Shown here piece by piece: positions 54,604 to 63,252 of a stretch of DNA of 64,000 nucleotides. A program made the position numbers and the translations under genes. The stretch comes from Haloechinothrix alba (GTDB lineage Bacteria; Actinomycetota; Actinomycetes; Mycobacteriales; Pseudonocardiaceae). Below the pieces are notes generated by a model. It did not search any database. It saw nothing but the letters and a program-made list of their open reading frames with translations, and was not told where the DNA came from. The stretch lies in contig NZ_FZNW01000002.1 of NCBI RefSeq assembly GCF_900188115.1, forward strand, positions 124,001 to 188,000, given 5' to 3'. Each line of letters starts with the position of its first letter. Positions within the stretch are counted from its first letter, which is position 1.

Positions 54604-56154
54604 CTAGGTCGGTAGGCCGAGTTTCTCCGCACAGGCAGGCCAGGCGCTGTAACCGCCGCGAGCGTCCCGCAGCTTGGTCGCGATCGCGATCTGTTGCTCC
54701 CTGCTGGCCTCGTGCGGGTAAGCCGCGTACCGGGTGCCGCCGTACTCGTCCCAGGTCGGCTTGTCGAACTGCAGGCCCCCGTAGTAGCCGTTGCCGGTGT
54801 TGATGGACCAGTTGTTGGTCGACTCGCAGTGGGCGAGACGGTCCCAGACGGCTGCGTCGCTGATCGGCGGGTTCTCCGGGCCGACCCGGACCACCTTGGG
54901 CTCCGGCTCGCTCAGGACCTCGCTGCTGACTTCCTCCCGCGCGACCTCCTCGCCGTTGCGCTGGGTCACGCGGTAGGTCACCAGCTTCTCGCCTGCTGCG
55001 CCTTCCTCCTCGACCACGCGCTCACCCACGCCGAGGTCGGTGTCCTCGACCTCCTCGACGGGCGCCTCGATCTCCTCGGTGACCTCGATCTCGGAGGTAC
55101 CCGTGCGGTTGATCCGGACCTCTTCGCCGTCGCTGAGCTCGGTGCCGACGCCCTGCGCGACCGCGTCGTCCGAGCCAAGCTCGAGGCCGAGCTCCTCGAG
55201 CAGCTCCTGGACGGTCACCGCGTGGGTGGTCAGCTGCTGCGGCTCCTCCGCACCGTCGACCACGGTGATGGTCTTCAGCGACTTGACCTCGAGCGTCATG
55301 CCGTCCAGCGGCACCTCGCTGCGGCGGGACTCGGAGACCCAGGCACCCTCATCGAGCATGTCGCCCAGTCCGAGCTGGCCAAGGGCCTCGTCCACTGTGG
55401 TGGCGCGTACCCAGGACTCCCGTGTCTCCCCGTCCACGATGAGCTCGAGCTGCCTGCCGCGTTCGAGGCTGATCACCCCGCCGTCGCTGACCGAGGCGTC
55501 CGGCGAGGGGGACAGCGCGTCGTGCGTGCCGACCGAGATACCCGCGTCGTCGAGCACGTCGCCGACCGTGGAGCCGAAGCTACGGACCGTCTGCTCCTGG
55601 CCGTCGACCTCGACCGTGACGCTCTTGTTCATCGCGAGCGCGCTGGCACCACCGCCGGTCAGCGTGATGAGTACCGCGGCGACCGCGCCCTTGAGGAAGC
55701 GCCGTTTCCACTGCTTCACCGCGGTGCCGAGGCCGGACTCCTCCGGTTCCGGCTCTGCGACAACCGGTAGCTCGGTGGTCAAGGCCTCGTCGATGTAGAG
55801 CCCACCCGGCGTGTCGGGCACGTCCGGGATGACAGGCAGGACCGTCGTCTGCGCGTTGACCAGCCTGATCAGCTCGTCGGCGTCGACGTCGGCCTCGGCC
55901 ATCATCTGGTCGACCTGCGGCCCGAGTGCGGCACGGAGATCCTGGTACGTGATGCGTGGTTCGGCGGAGAACTCAGGGTGGTCGACGTCGGCACGCGGCC
56001 AGTCCTGCTGCGGCCAGTCCTGCTGCGGCCAGTCCTGCTGGGGCCAGTCCTGGTGGGGCCGCGCGAGAGTGCCGACGGGTCCCGATACCGCGGCGTCCGA
56101 TGTGTGCCATCGACTGCCGTAGCGCGAGTTTCCGCGCGACTCATCAACAGTCAC
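54604..56154 (-). CDS. rpfB: Resuscitation-promoting factor B
   Basis: A cell-wall muralytic enzyme that stimulates regrowth from dormancy. From GTG 56154 (AAGGG nine bases upstream) the 516-residue protein has a cytoplasmic tail with four DWPQQ-type repeats (about 36-55) and one transmembrane anchor (AAVLITLTGGGASALAMN, about 165). Three DUF348 ubiquitin-like repeats (TVEVDGQEQTVRSFGSTVGDVL...) and a G5 domain (GERVVEEEGAAGEKLVTYRVT) follow. The C-terminal RPF lysozyme-like domain is VWDRLAHCESTNNWSINTGNGYYGGLQF, including the catalytic Glu. Long tail repeats are unusual for RpfB. No ydaO-type riboswitch was recognised upstream. Confidence 0.95.
   Translation of the reverse strand: MTVDESRGNSRYGSRWHTSDAAVSGPVGTLARPHQDWPQQDWPQQDWPQQDWPRADVDHPEFSAEPRITYQDLRAALGPQVDQMMAEADVDADELIRLVNAQTTVLPVIPDVPDTPGGLYIDEALTTELPVVAEPEPEESGLGTAVKQWKRRFLKGAVAAVLITLTGGGASALAMNKSVTVEVDGQEQTVRSFGSTVGDVLDDAGISVGTHDALSPSPDASVSDGGVISLERGRQLELIVDGETRESWVRATTVDEALGQLGLGDMLDEGAWVSESRRSEVPLDGMTLEVKSLKTITVVDGAEEPQQLTTHAVTVQELLEELGLELGSDDAVAQGVGTELSDGEEVRINRTGTSEIEVTEEIEAPVEEVEDTDLGVGERVVEEEGAAGEKLVTYRVTQRNGEEVAREEVSSEVLSEPEPKVVRVGPENPPISDAAVWDRLAHCESTNNWSINTGNGYYGGLQFDKPTWDEYGGTRYAAYPHEASREQQIAIATKLRDARGGYSAWPACAEKLGLPT
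55997..56056. repeat. Four 15-bp tandem repeats in the rpfB 5' coding region
   Basis: Unit ggccagtcctgctgc occurs at 55997, 56012, 56027 (last base g) and 56042 (two changes). On the minus strand it encodes QQDWP. In-frame copy variation would lengthen or shorten the cytoplasmic tail of RpfB. Confidence 0.85.
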
Positions 56155-56425
56155 AGGGCTGTATCCCTTTCGCGCAAGCGGTTCCGGCGTGTGGCTCCGC
56201 ACCCCCCGAAGTGCTGATGAGCCCGATCCCGATCACGGCTTTCCATGACCGGACGGTACGGTCACAGGACAATAACGGACAGCAGCGGGTTCCGCAATCA
56301 CCGCGCGCGGCGGCGTGTCCGTCGTCACACCACGCGTGGACGAGTTGAGGCCACTGGCGTCGCAGTCCGTTCACCGCGATGTCACGATCCGTGGCTGACC
56401 ACTGCGCGTCCATCGGTACGCGTCC

Positions 56426-57295
56426 TCAGGGTGCCCGCCGCTCACCTGGCGCGCTCCCGGAGCGCGCTGTAGCCCCGGCCCACTCTCCGGCGCCGAAGAT
56501 CCGGCGCGCTGTCGCCGTGGTGGCCGCGGCGAGTTCGGCGACCGGCTCCTCGCGCAGCTCGGCCAGCCCGCGCACCGTGTACGCCACGCAGTACGGCTCA
56601 TTGGGCCGACCCCGGTACGGGTGTGGTGTCAGGTACGGCGCGTCCGTCTCGACCAGGATCTGCTCGCGCGGCACGAGCCGGGCCGCGGCGTGCAGCTGCC
56701 GGGCGTTGCGGAACGTCACCGTCCCTGCGAAGGACAGCACGTAGCCTGCTTCGACGCACCGCCGCGCGATGTCGGCGTCGCCGGAGAAGCAGTGGAACAC
56801 CACGTCGGCAGGCGGGCCTTCCTCCTCCAGGATGCGCAGCACGTCCTCGTGCGCATCCCGGTCGTGGATCATGAGCGGCTTTCCGACTCGCTTGGCGAGA
56901 TCGATGTGCCACCGGAACGCCTCCCGCTGCGCGTGCGGCGGGGCGAAGTCCCAGTAGTAGTCCAGCCCGGTCTCCCCTACGGCGACCACCTCGTCCACAC
57001 GTGACAGCTGTTCGATCGCCTGCTGCTCGTGCGCTCCGAAATCGGTGGTGCGGGTCGGATGGATCGCCACCGCGGCACGCACGCGCGGATCCCACGAGGC
57101 GGCGTCGACTGCCCACCGTGCGGCGGCCAGGTCATCGGCGACGGTGACCACGCCGGCGACCCCGGCACGTTCGGCCCGATCCACCATCGCGGTGACGTCC
57201 GCGGCGTCCGTGGCCCCGCAGGCATCCATGTGCGTGTGCGCGTCGATCACCGGCGCAGGCAGTGGCTCCGGCACCGGGGGAAGCTCCTCGCTCAT
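56426..57295 (-). CDS. tatD: TatD-family metal-dependent hydrolase
   Basis: A 289-residue TIM-barrel phosphodiesterase/nuclease. Metal ligands: [10 protein letters not shown] (HxH), [13 protein letters not shown] (Glu), [12 protein letters not shown] (His), VFHCFSGD (His) and [19 protein letters not shown] (Asp). Family members act as 3'-5' exonucleases in DNA repair or D-aminoacyl-tRNA deacylases. The ATG at 57295 overlaps the metG stop by ATGA, so translation is coupled to metG. Upstream in-frame codons are inside metG. Confidence 0.93.
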   Translation of the reverse strand: MSEELPPVPEPLPAPVIDAHTHMDACGATDAADVTAMVDRAERAGVAGVVTVADDLAAARWAVDAASWDPRVRAAVAIHPTRTTDFGAHEQQAIEQLSRVDEVVAVGETGLDYYWDFAPPHAQREAFRWHIDLAKRVGKPLMIHDRDAHEDVLRILEEEGPPADVVFHCFSGDADIARRCVEAGYVLSFAGTVTFRNARQLHAAARLVPREQILVETDAPYLTPHPYRGRPNEPYCVAYTVRGLAELREEPVAELAAATTATARRIFGAGEWAGATARSGSAPGERRAP

Positions 57296-59100
57296 GCCTG
57301 GTGCCCGTCTTCCTTGATCGGTGCCCATTCCGGTCCCGTCTCGGCCAGCGCAGGGTCCAGCTTGCCGAACAGGGGCTTCGGCTTGCTCAACGGGCGGTCC
57401 TCCGCGATCGGCACGGACTCCCACCGTGCCTGCTCGGTGGTGTAGTCCCCGGTGATGATCGTGTTGACCCGGCCATCGGTGTCCAGGTCGTCCACCTCGG
57501 ACAGCTCAGGCTGTGCCGCCCACACGCCGGTGCCGCCGAGCAGCTCGTGCACCTGCTGGGCCGCGTGCGGCAGGAACGGCGTCAGCAGCGTGTTGGCGTC
57601 GGAGACCACCTGGAGGGTCGTGTGCAACACGGTGTCCCTGCGCTCCGTGTCGTCGGCGAGCTTCCACGGAGCCTGCTCGGAGATGTACTTGTTGGCCGCC
57701 GAGACCACCCGCATGGCCTCGGCCGTGGCAGCGCGGAACCGGGAACGTTCCAGGTGGGCCCCGACGGTGTCGAAAGCGGCCCGTGCGGTCGCCTTGAGCT
57801 CCTCGTCGTCCTGGGTGGGTGTTCCGGGACGCGGGATCGCGCCGACGTTCTTGTGCGCCATCGATACCGCCCGGTTGACCAGGTTGCCCCACTCGTTGGC
57901 AAGCTCGAAGTTGATCCTGCGGACGAACTCGTCCCAGGTGAAGTCCACGTCCTGGGTCTCGGGCCCGGCCGCGGATATGAAGTAGCGCAGCGTGTCCGGG
58001 CCGAAGTCCCGCAGGAAGTCCCTCAGGTAGATGACGGTGCCGCGCGAGGTGGAGAACTTGGAGCCGCTCATGGTGAGGTACTCGCTGGAGGCGATCTCGC
58101 TCGGCAGGTTCAGCTCGCCGTAGGGCCCCACCTCACCCCCGCTGTCACCCGCGCCGTTGTGGCCGAGCAGCAGGGCAGGCCAGATCTGGGCGTGGAAGGT
58201 GATGTTGTCCTTGCCCATGAAATACACCTGGCGGGCGTCCGGTGCGTTCCACCACTGCCGCCACGCGTCCGGGTCGCCGCTGCGGCGCGCCCATTCCACG
58301 CTCGCCGAGAAGTAGCCGATCACCGCGTCGAACCACACGTAGAGGCGCTTCATGGACTGGTCGCGCCACCCGTCCAGCGGGATCGGCACGCCCCAGTCCA
58401 GATCACGAGTGATCGGCCGGGGCCGCATGTCCTCGACCAGGTTCTTGGTGAAGTTCAGGACGTTGGATCGCCAGTTCGTCTTGGTGGACAACCACGAGCC
58501 GAGGGCATCCGTGAACGCGGGCAGGTCGAGGAACAGGTGCTCGGTCTCAACGAACTCCGGCTTCTCCCCGTTGATGCGGGAGACCGGATTGATCAGCTCG
58601 GCAGCGTCGAGCTGGTTGCCGCAACTGTCGCACTGGTCGCCCCGCGCACCGTCGGAACCGCAGAGCGGGCAGGTGCCCTCGATGTAGCGATCGGGCAGCG
58701 TCCGGCCCGTCGACGGGCTCACCGCGCCGGTGGTGGTCTTCGGGATGATGTAGCCGTTGTGGTGCAACGCGCGGAAGATGTCCTGCACCACCGCGTAGTG
58801 GTTGCCGGTCGTGGTCCTGGTGTACATGTCGTAGGTGACCCCGAGGCCGCGCAGGTCCTCGGCGACGACCTTGTGGTACTTGTCGGCCGTCTCGCGCGGG
58901 GTGAGCCCTTCCTTCTCGGCCTGCACCAGGATCGGTGTGCCGTGCTCGTCGCTGCCGGAGACCATGAGCACGTTGTTGCCGACCATTCGCTGGTAGCGGG
59001 CGAAGACGTCGGAAGGAACGCCGATACCGGAAACGTGGCCAATGTGGCGGGGACCGTTGGCATAGGGCCAGGCCACCGCGGTCAACACGGGTGTGCTCAT
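57292..59100 (-). CDS. metG: Methionyl-tRNA synthetase
   Basis: Charges tRNA-Met. From the ATG at 59100 the 602-residue class I enzyme has [15 protein letters not shown] (HIGH) and a four-cysteine zinc knuckle ([20 protein letters not shown]). The KMSKS loop is [10 protein letters not shown] and an anticodon-binding helical domain follows. It lacks the C-terminal tRNA-binding domain of E. coli MetG. It carries the full zinc-binding connective peptide and so is longer than the ~519-residue mycobacterial enzyme. Operon metG-tatD. Confidence 0.96.
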   Translation of the reverse strand: MSTPVLTAVAWPYANGPRHIGHVSGIGVPSDVFARYQRMVGNNVLMVSGSDEHGTPILVQAEKEGLTPRETADKYHKVVAEDLRGLGVTYDMYTRTTTGNHYAVVQDIFRALHHNGYIIPKTTTGAVSPSTGRTLPDRYIEGTCPLCGSDGARGDQCDSCGNQLDAAELINPVSRINGEKPEFVETEHLFLDLPAFTDALGSWLSTKTNWRSNVLNFTKNLVEDMRPRPITRDLDWGVPIPLDGWRDQSMKRLYVWFDAVIGYFSASVEWARRSGDPDAWRQWWNAPDARQVYFMGKDNITFHAQIWPALLLGHNGAGDSGGEVGPYGELNLPSEIASSEYLTMSGSKFSTSRGTVIYLRDFLRDFGPDTLRYFISAAGPETQDVDFTWDEFVRRINFELANEWGNLVNRAVSMAHKNVGAIPRPGTPTQDDEELKATARAAFDTVGAHLERSRFRAATAEAMRVVSAANKYISEQAPWKLADDTERRDTVLHTTLQVVSDANTLLTPFLPHAAQQVHELLGGTGVWAAQPELSEVDDLDTDGRVNTIITGDYTTEQARWESVPIAEDRPLSKPKPLFGKLDPALAETGPEWAPIKEDGHQA

Positions 59101-59304
59101 GGTCGTCAAGCCTACGGATACGGCGTCACCGCGTAGCCGGTGGCCTTTCCTTCGCGGGCGCCCGTGCGCCACTCGCCCCCGGCGATACGTGAGTCACCTC
59201 CGTCATGCTGTTCGGCGCGCATCCGCGCAGGGAGAGCGCATGAGGACGCCGGTGTACACCCTCCCGGGTGAGCGGCGGTGGTACGCGCGCGCGACGATAG
59301 GGGT

Positions 59305-60672
59305 ATGCGATTGGTGCGCAGGCCCCTACCGTCCACCCAGCTGCCGGAGCAGGTGCTCCCGCTGCTGGACGTGCGGGCCCGCGACGCCGGCCTTCCGCCG
59401 CCCGCCGCGCTGACCGGGGAGTGGTTCGGTTCGCGGGCCGTCCTCGCCCCTGCCGTGCGCATCACCGCCTGCCCCGGCGCGAACGCGGCCTTCGCGGTAC
59501 CCGCCGCCCAGCCGGAGGTCGACTGCGACGTGCCGGGGGCCGTGGGCGGCGGCTGGATCGGGTACCTCTCCTACGACCTGACCGACCCCTCCGCGCGGCA
59601 AGGGGCCCTGCCCCCTGCCGGCTGGGGGTGGGTCGACCATGTGCTGCGCCTGGACAACGACGGCCAGTGGTGGTTCGAGGCCCTCGTCGAGGACGGTGAC
59701 GGCGACCCCACCGAGCTCGCGGACGAGCTGGGCGAGTTGCTCCGCCTCCCGGAGCCCGCCAGGCAGTCGCACGGGTGGGAACCGGCCACGCTGCGGCGCC
59801 CGCCCGGGGAGACGCACCGGAGGGCCGTGTCCGCGTGTATCGACGCCATCGGGCGCGGCGAGGTCTTCCAGACCAATATCTGCACGCGGCTGACCGGCAC
59901 GTTCGTCGGGTCCCCCGCTGAGCTGTTCGCCGAGGGGATAACCGCCATGCGTCCACGCAGGGCCGCCTACCTCGCGGGCCCCTGGGGTGCGGTCACCTCC
60001 CTGTCCCCCGAGCTGTTCCTGGCACGGCACGGCACAAGGGTGCACTCCACCCCGATCAAGGGGACCCTGCCGCGACGCGGACCTGCCGACGACGCCAATG
60101 CCAGGCTCCTGCGCGAGTCCGAGAAGGACGTCGCGGAGAACGTCATGATCACCGACCTGGTCCGCAACGACCTGGGCAGGGTGAGCACGGTCGGCACGGT
60201 GGAGGTTCCCGAGCTGCTCACGGTCCGGGAGGCTCCCGGGGTCTGGCATCTCGAGTCGACCGTCGCGGGCACCCTCGCCCCGGAGGCGAGCGACGAGGAC
60301 CTGCTGCGGGCCACGTTCCCACCCGGCTCGGTGACCGGCGCCCCCAAGCCGCGCGCACTCGACCTCATCGCCGAGCTCGAGCCCGCCCCGCGTGGGGTGT
60401 ACTGCGGGTCGATCGGCCTGGCGTCGCCGGTGGCGGGCACGGAGCTCAACGTCGCGATCCGCACGCTCGAGCTGCACAGGAATGCCTCGGGCGCGTTCGA
60501 TGCCGAGCTCGGGGTCGGCGGCGGGATCACGGCGTCGTCCGATCCCGAGCTCGAATGGCAGGAGTGCCTGCACAAGGCCGCTCCTCTCGAACGGCTGCTC
60601 GGCACCCCGCCCACACCCGGACGCCGCGGTGACGAGCCCGAACGCCTCATCGCCGGGGGGAGCCGAAGGTGA
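59305..60672 (+). CDS. pabB: Aminodeoxychorismate synthase component I
   Basis: Forms 4-amino-4-deoxychorismate from chorismate and ammonia for folate. About 455 residues: N-terminal TrpE/PabB-like half (GGGWIGYLSYDLTD) and the chorismate-binding half follow. The latter has RGEVFQTNICTRLTG, TPIKGTLPRRG (catalytic Lys), SEKDVAENVMITDLVRNDLGRV and FPPGSVTGAPKPRALDLI. The start is uncertain: ATG at 59305 has AGGGG almost touching it, and GTGs at 59278 and 59314 are alternatives. The last codons lie inside the hairpin at 60652. No pabA in the window. Confidence 0.93.
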   Translation: MRLVRRPLPSTQLPEQVLPLLDVRARDAGLPPPAALTGEWFGSRAVLAPAVRITACPGANAAFAVPAAQPEVDCDVPGAVGGGWIGYLSYDLTDPSARQGALPPAGWGWVDHVLRLDNDGQWWFEALVEDGDGDPTELADELGELLRLPEPARQSHGWEPATLRRPPGETHRRAVSACIDAIGRGEVFQTNICTRLTGTFVGSPAELFAEGITAMRPRRAAYLAGPWGAVTSLSPELFLARHGTRVHSTPIKGTLPRRGPADDANARLLRESEKDVAENVMITDLVRNDLGRVSTVGTVEVPELLTVREAPGVWHLESTVAGTLAPEASDEDLLRATFPPGSVTGAPKPRALDLIAELEPAPRGVYCGSIGLASPVAGTELNVAIRTLELHRNASGAFDAELGVGGGITASSDPELEWQECLHKAAPLERLLGTPPTPGRRGDEPERLIAGGSRR

Positions 60673-60720
60673 CATCGGGCTCCGTAGAAGGAACCGATGT
60701 CACCTTCGGCTCCCCCCGGC
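60652..60720. terminator. 27-bp perfect hairpin at the pabB end; dispersed palindrome family B, copy 2
   Basis: Left arm 60652-60678 and right arm 60694-60720 are exactly complementary over 27 bp; the 15-base loop is gctccgtagaaggaa. The pabB stop codon (60670-60672) is inside the left arm. It resembles the element at 21435-21489 in stem and loop. It probably ends pabB transcription before the MFS gene promoter. Confidence 0.85.
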
Positions 60721-60727
60721 ACATATA

Positions 60728-60743
60728 GTTTGCGTAGCTAAAC
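60728..60743. promoter_or_regulatory. AT-rich inverted repeat upstream of the MFS gene
   Basis: GTTTGCGTAGCTAAAC has complementary GTTT/AAAC ends and TA at the centre, set in a locally AT-rich stretch (acatatagtttgcgtagctaaac) 24 bases before the GTG start. It could be a -10 region plus a MarR/TetR-type operator controlling the exporter. Confidence 0.35.
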
Positions 60744-60766
60744 AGTCAGGGAAGGGAGCCCGGTTG

Positions 60767-62026
60767 GTGTCCACGCGTGACGTCTCCGCGCCGGCACGGT
60801 CGCTTCCCCGCGAGGTGTGGGTACTGGCCAGCGCGAACTTCCTGATCGCTGCCGGGTTCGGCATCGTCGCACCCGCCATCCCGATGTTCGCGCGCACCTT
60901 CGACGTCAGCCTGACGGCCGCCTCGTTCGTCGTCAGCGCGTTCGCCCTGGCCCGCCTGGTGTTCGCCCCGGTAGCCGGCAAGGGAGTATCCCTGCTCGGC
61001 GAGCGCCGCATCTACCTCAGCGGGCTACTCATCGTCGCGGTGTCCACCGGCGCGGCCGCCTTCGCCGCCAGCTACACCCAGCTCGTGCTGTTCCGCTCGT
61101 TCGGCGGTATCGGCTCGACCATGTTCACCGTCTCGGCGATCGCCCTGCTGATCAGGGTCACGCCAGCCGAGCTGCGCGGCAGGGCATCGGGCCTGTTCGG
61201 GGCGGGTTTCCTCGCGGGCAACGTCACCGGACCGCTGGCAGGCAGCGGCCTGATCACCATCAACCTGCGCGCCCCGTTCCTGTTCTACGCCGTGCTGCTG
61301 ATCATCGCGACGGTGCTGGTGTGGCTCCTGCTGCGGCGCTCGCCCCTCATCGCCAAGGTGGACAGCAACGACACCCCTGCCGTCCGGCTGGTGGACGCGC
61401 TGCGGGACCACGCCTACCGCTCGGCGCTGCTGGCCAACTTCGCCACCGGCTGGGCCGTGTTCGGCGTGCGCGTATCGCTGGTCCCGCTGTTCATCGTCGA
61501 GGTGCTGCGGCAGGAGGAAGCCTTCGCCGGGATCGCGTTCGCGGTGTTCGCCGCGGCCAACCTGGTCATGCTCATGCCGTCAGGCAGGGTGGCCGACCGC
61601 ATCGGGCGCAAGCCCCTGGTGCTGCTCGGGCTGCTGGCCTCGGCCGGTGGCACCAGCTGGATCGGGTTCAGCGACTCGATCACCGAGTTCATGATCGCCA
61701 CGGTGGTGGCCGGTATCGGCACCGGCATGCTGCAACCGCCCAAGCAAGCCACCGTGGCCGACGTCGTCGGCTCGCAAGGCCGCGGCGGCCCCGTCCTGGC
61801 CACGTTCCAGATGTCCGCCGACATCGGCGCGATCATCGGCCCCCTCGCCGCGGGCGCGCTGGCCGACGGCATCTCCTACCCGGTCGCGTTCCTCGTCACC
61901 GGCATGCTGAGCCTCGTCGCCGCCCTGGTGTGGCTGCCCGCCAGGGAGACCCTTCCACCCGCCGAAGGGTCGCGGCACCCGGCACCCGAGCAGTCCTGCG
62001 AGCTCGACGCGCGGGAACAGCACTAG
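60767..62026 (+). CDS. Major facilitator superfamily transporter
   Basis: A 419-residue 12-helix permease. Signature positions: NFLIAAGFGIVAPAIPMFA in helix 1, GKGVSLLGERRIYLSG and GRVADRIGRKPLVLLG (the loop 2-3 type G-x3-D-R-x-G-R-K in the second half), and RSFGGIGSTMFTVSAIALL. Proton-driven efflux of drugs or metabolites is likely, substrate unknown. AAGGGAG lies eight bases before GTG 60767; TTG at 60764 is an alternative start. It is monocistronic with its own candidate operator. Confidence 0.88.
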   Translation: MSTRDVSAPARSLPREVWVLASANFLIAAGFGIVAPAIPMFARTFDVSLTAASFVVSAFALARLVFAPVAGKGVSLLGERRIYLSGLLIVAVSTGAAAFAASYTQLVLFRSFGGIGSTMFTVSAIALLIRVTPAELRGRASGLFGAGFLAGNVTGPLAGSGLITINLRAPFLFYAVLLIIATVLVWLLLRRSPLIAKVDSNDTPAVRLVDALRDHAYRSALLANFATGWAVFGVRVSLVPLFIVEVLRQEEAFAGIAFAVFAAANLVMLMPSGRVADRIGRKPLVLLGLLASAGGTSWIGFSDSITEFMIATVVAGIGTGMLQPPKQATVADVVGSQGRGGPVLATFQMSADIGAIIGPLAAGALADGISYPVAFLVTGMLSLVAALVWLPARETLPPAEGSRHPAPEQSCELDAREQH

Positions 62027-62040
62027 GGGCACCGCGCGGG

Positions 62041-62222
62041 GGCGTCACTCCTCGGCGCGCGCGGCGAGTACAGCAGTGTTCATCCAGCCGCCGCATGGCT
62101 TACCAGCCGGACCTCATTCCTCGGCACGCGCGGCGAGTACAGCAGTGTTGATCCAGCCGCCGCGGGACTACCAGCGCGGCGTCACTCCTCGGCACGCGCG
62201 GCGAGTACAGCTGCGTACAAGG
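62041..62222. repeat. Tandem ~68-bp repeats that include the 3' end of rsmI
   Basis: The string tcctcggc(g/a)cgcgcggcgag followed by tacag recurs at 62049, 62118 and 62186 (spacings 69 and 68). The third copy is the last codons of rsmI (VLAARAEE-stop on the minus strand). The first two copies continue identically through agtgtt(c/g)atccagccgccgc. The array fills the convergent gap between the MFS gene and rsmI. Confidence 0.9.
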
Positions 62223-63036
62223 CGTTCTTCGAGGCACCGTACTCGGCGGCGACCGCGGCGGCTGCCGTCTTGAGACGCTCGCCCCGCTCGGTGCGCTGCC
62301 GCACGACCGCGACGAGCTCCGCGAGGTCCGGCTCCCTGGCGACCGCCCCGGCCAGCACGACCGTGACCTCGCCGCGCACGCCCTCGGCCGCCCATTCAGC
62401 CAACTCGGCAAGGCTGCCGCGGCGCACCTCCTCGTACGGTTTGGTCAGCTCACGGCACACCGCCGCCCGCCGCTGCGCACCCAACACCCGTACCGCATCC
62501 GTGAGCGTGCTCGCCACCCGATGCGGGGACTCGAAGAACACCGCCGTGCGCGGCTCGTCGCGTAGCCCGCTGAGGAAACGTTCCCGCTCCCCCGGCTTGC
62601 GCGGGGCGAACCCCTCGAAACAGAAGCGGTCCGGAGGGAACCCCGACAGCGCCAACGCGGTGGTAACAGCGGACGGGCCCGGCAGGCACGTCACCGGAAG
62701 CTCCTCGTCCACACACGCCGACACCATGCGGTATCCGGGATCCGAGACGCTGGGCATACCCGCGTCGGTGACCAGCAGCACCGTCTCGCCCGCCCGAACC
62801 GCCTCGACCAGGGCGGGAATGCGCGCTGCCTCCACGGCGTCGTAGAAGCTCACCACCCTGCCGCGCGGCGTGACCCCGAGCGCGGTTGCCAGCGAGCGGG
62901 TCCTGCGGGTGTCCTCAGAGGCCACGACATCGGCGGAGGCCAGCGACTCGACCAGCCGGGGCGAGGCGTCTCGCGAGTCGCCGAGGGGCGTCGCGGCCAG
63001 CACGAGCCGCCCGACGCTCTGGTGATCTGTCGACAT
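62182..63036 (-). CDS. rsmI: 16S rRNA (cytidine1402-2'-O)-methyltransferase
   Basis: Methylates the ribose of C1402 in the 16S decoding centre. The 284-residue tetrapyrrole-methylase-fold enzyme has GRLVLAATPLGDSRDASPRL, SEDTRRTRSLATALGV, VTDAGMPSVSDPGYRMV (SAM pocket), PGPSAVTTALALSGFPPDRFCFEGF and CRELTKPYEEVRRGSL. ATG at 63036 has AAGGG closely upstream. Its last eight codons recur twice in the downstream intergenic DNA. Divergent from pmt, as in mycobacteria. Confidence 0.94.
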   Translation of the reverse strand: MSTDHQSVGRLVLAATPLGDSRDASPRLVESLASADVVASEDTRRTRSLATALGVTPRGRVVSFYDAVEAARIPALVEAVRAGETVLLVTDAGMPSVSDPGYRMVSACVDEELPVTCLPGPSAVTTALALSGFPPDRFCFEGFAPRKPGERERFLSGLRDEPRTAVFFESPHRVASTLTDAVRVLGAQRRAAVCRELTKPYEEVRRGSLAELAEWAAEGVRGEVTVVLAGAVAREPDLAELVAVVRQRTERGERLKTAAAAVAAEYGASKNALYAAVLAARAEE

Positions 63037-63252
63037 GTTTCCCTTCGTCCCCACGCGGAACCGGCCACGACGCTACCGCTGTCACTCCTCGAGCTCTGGT
63101 CCGGCCGCCGGAAGAACGCCCCGCCGACCGGCATGTGTACGGGCCTCCCGGGCTCCGGCCGCGCACCGGCGCCGCATAGCATTGTCCCTCGTGCCGGTGC
63201 TTATCGCGATGCGCGTGCGAACGCGGTCGGTCGTCACGATGCGGGGCGCCTC

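Noticed and set aside
56155-56425. Possible ydaO/c-di-AMP riboswitch upstream of rpfB
   Set aside because: Such riboswitches often precede rpf genes in actinobacteria, so I looked for the conserved core, but could not find it. A small TGACCG...CGGTCA inverted repeat is present but not diagnostic.
57262-59136. 624-codon plus-strand open frame
   Set aside because: Antisense of metG; no recognisable domain.
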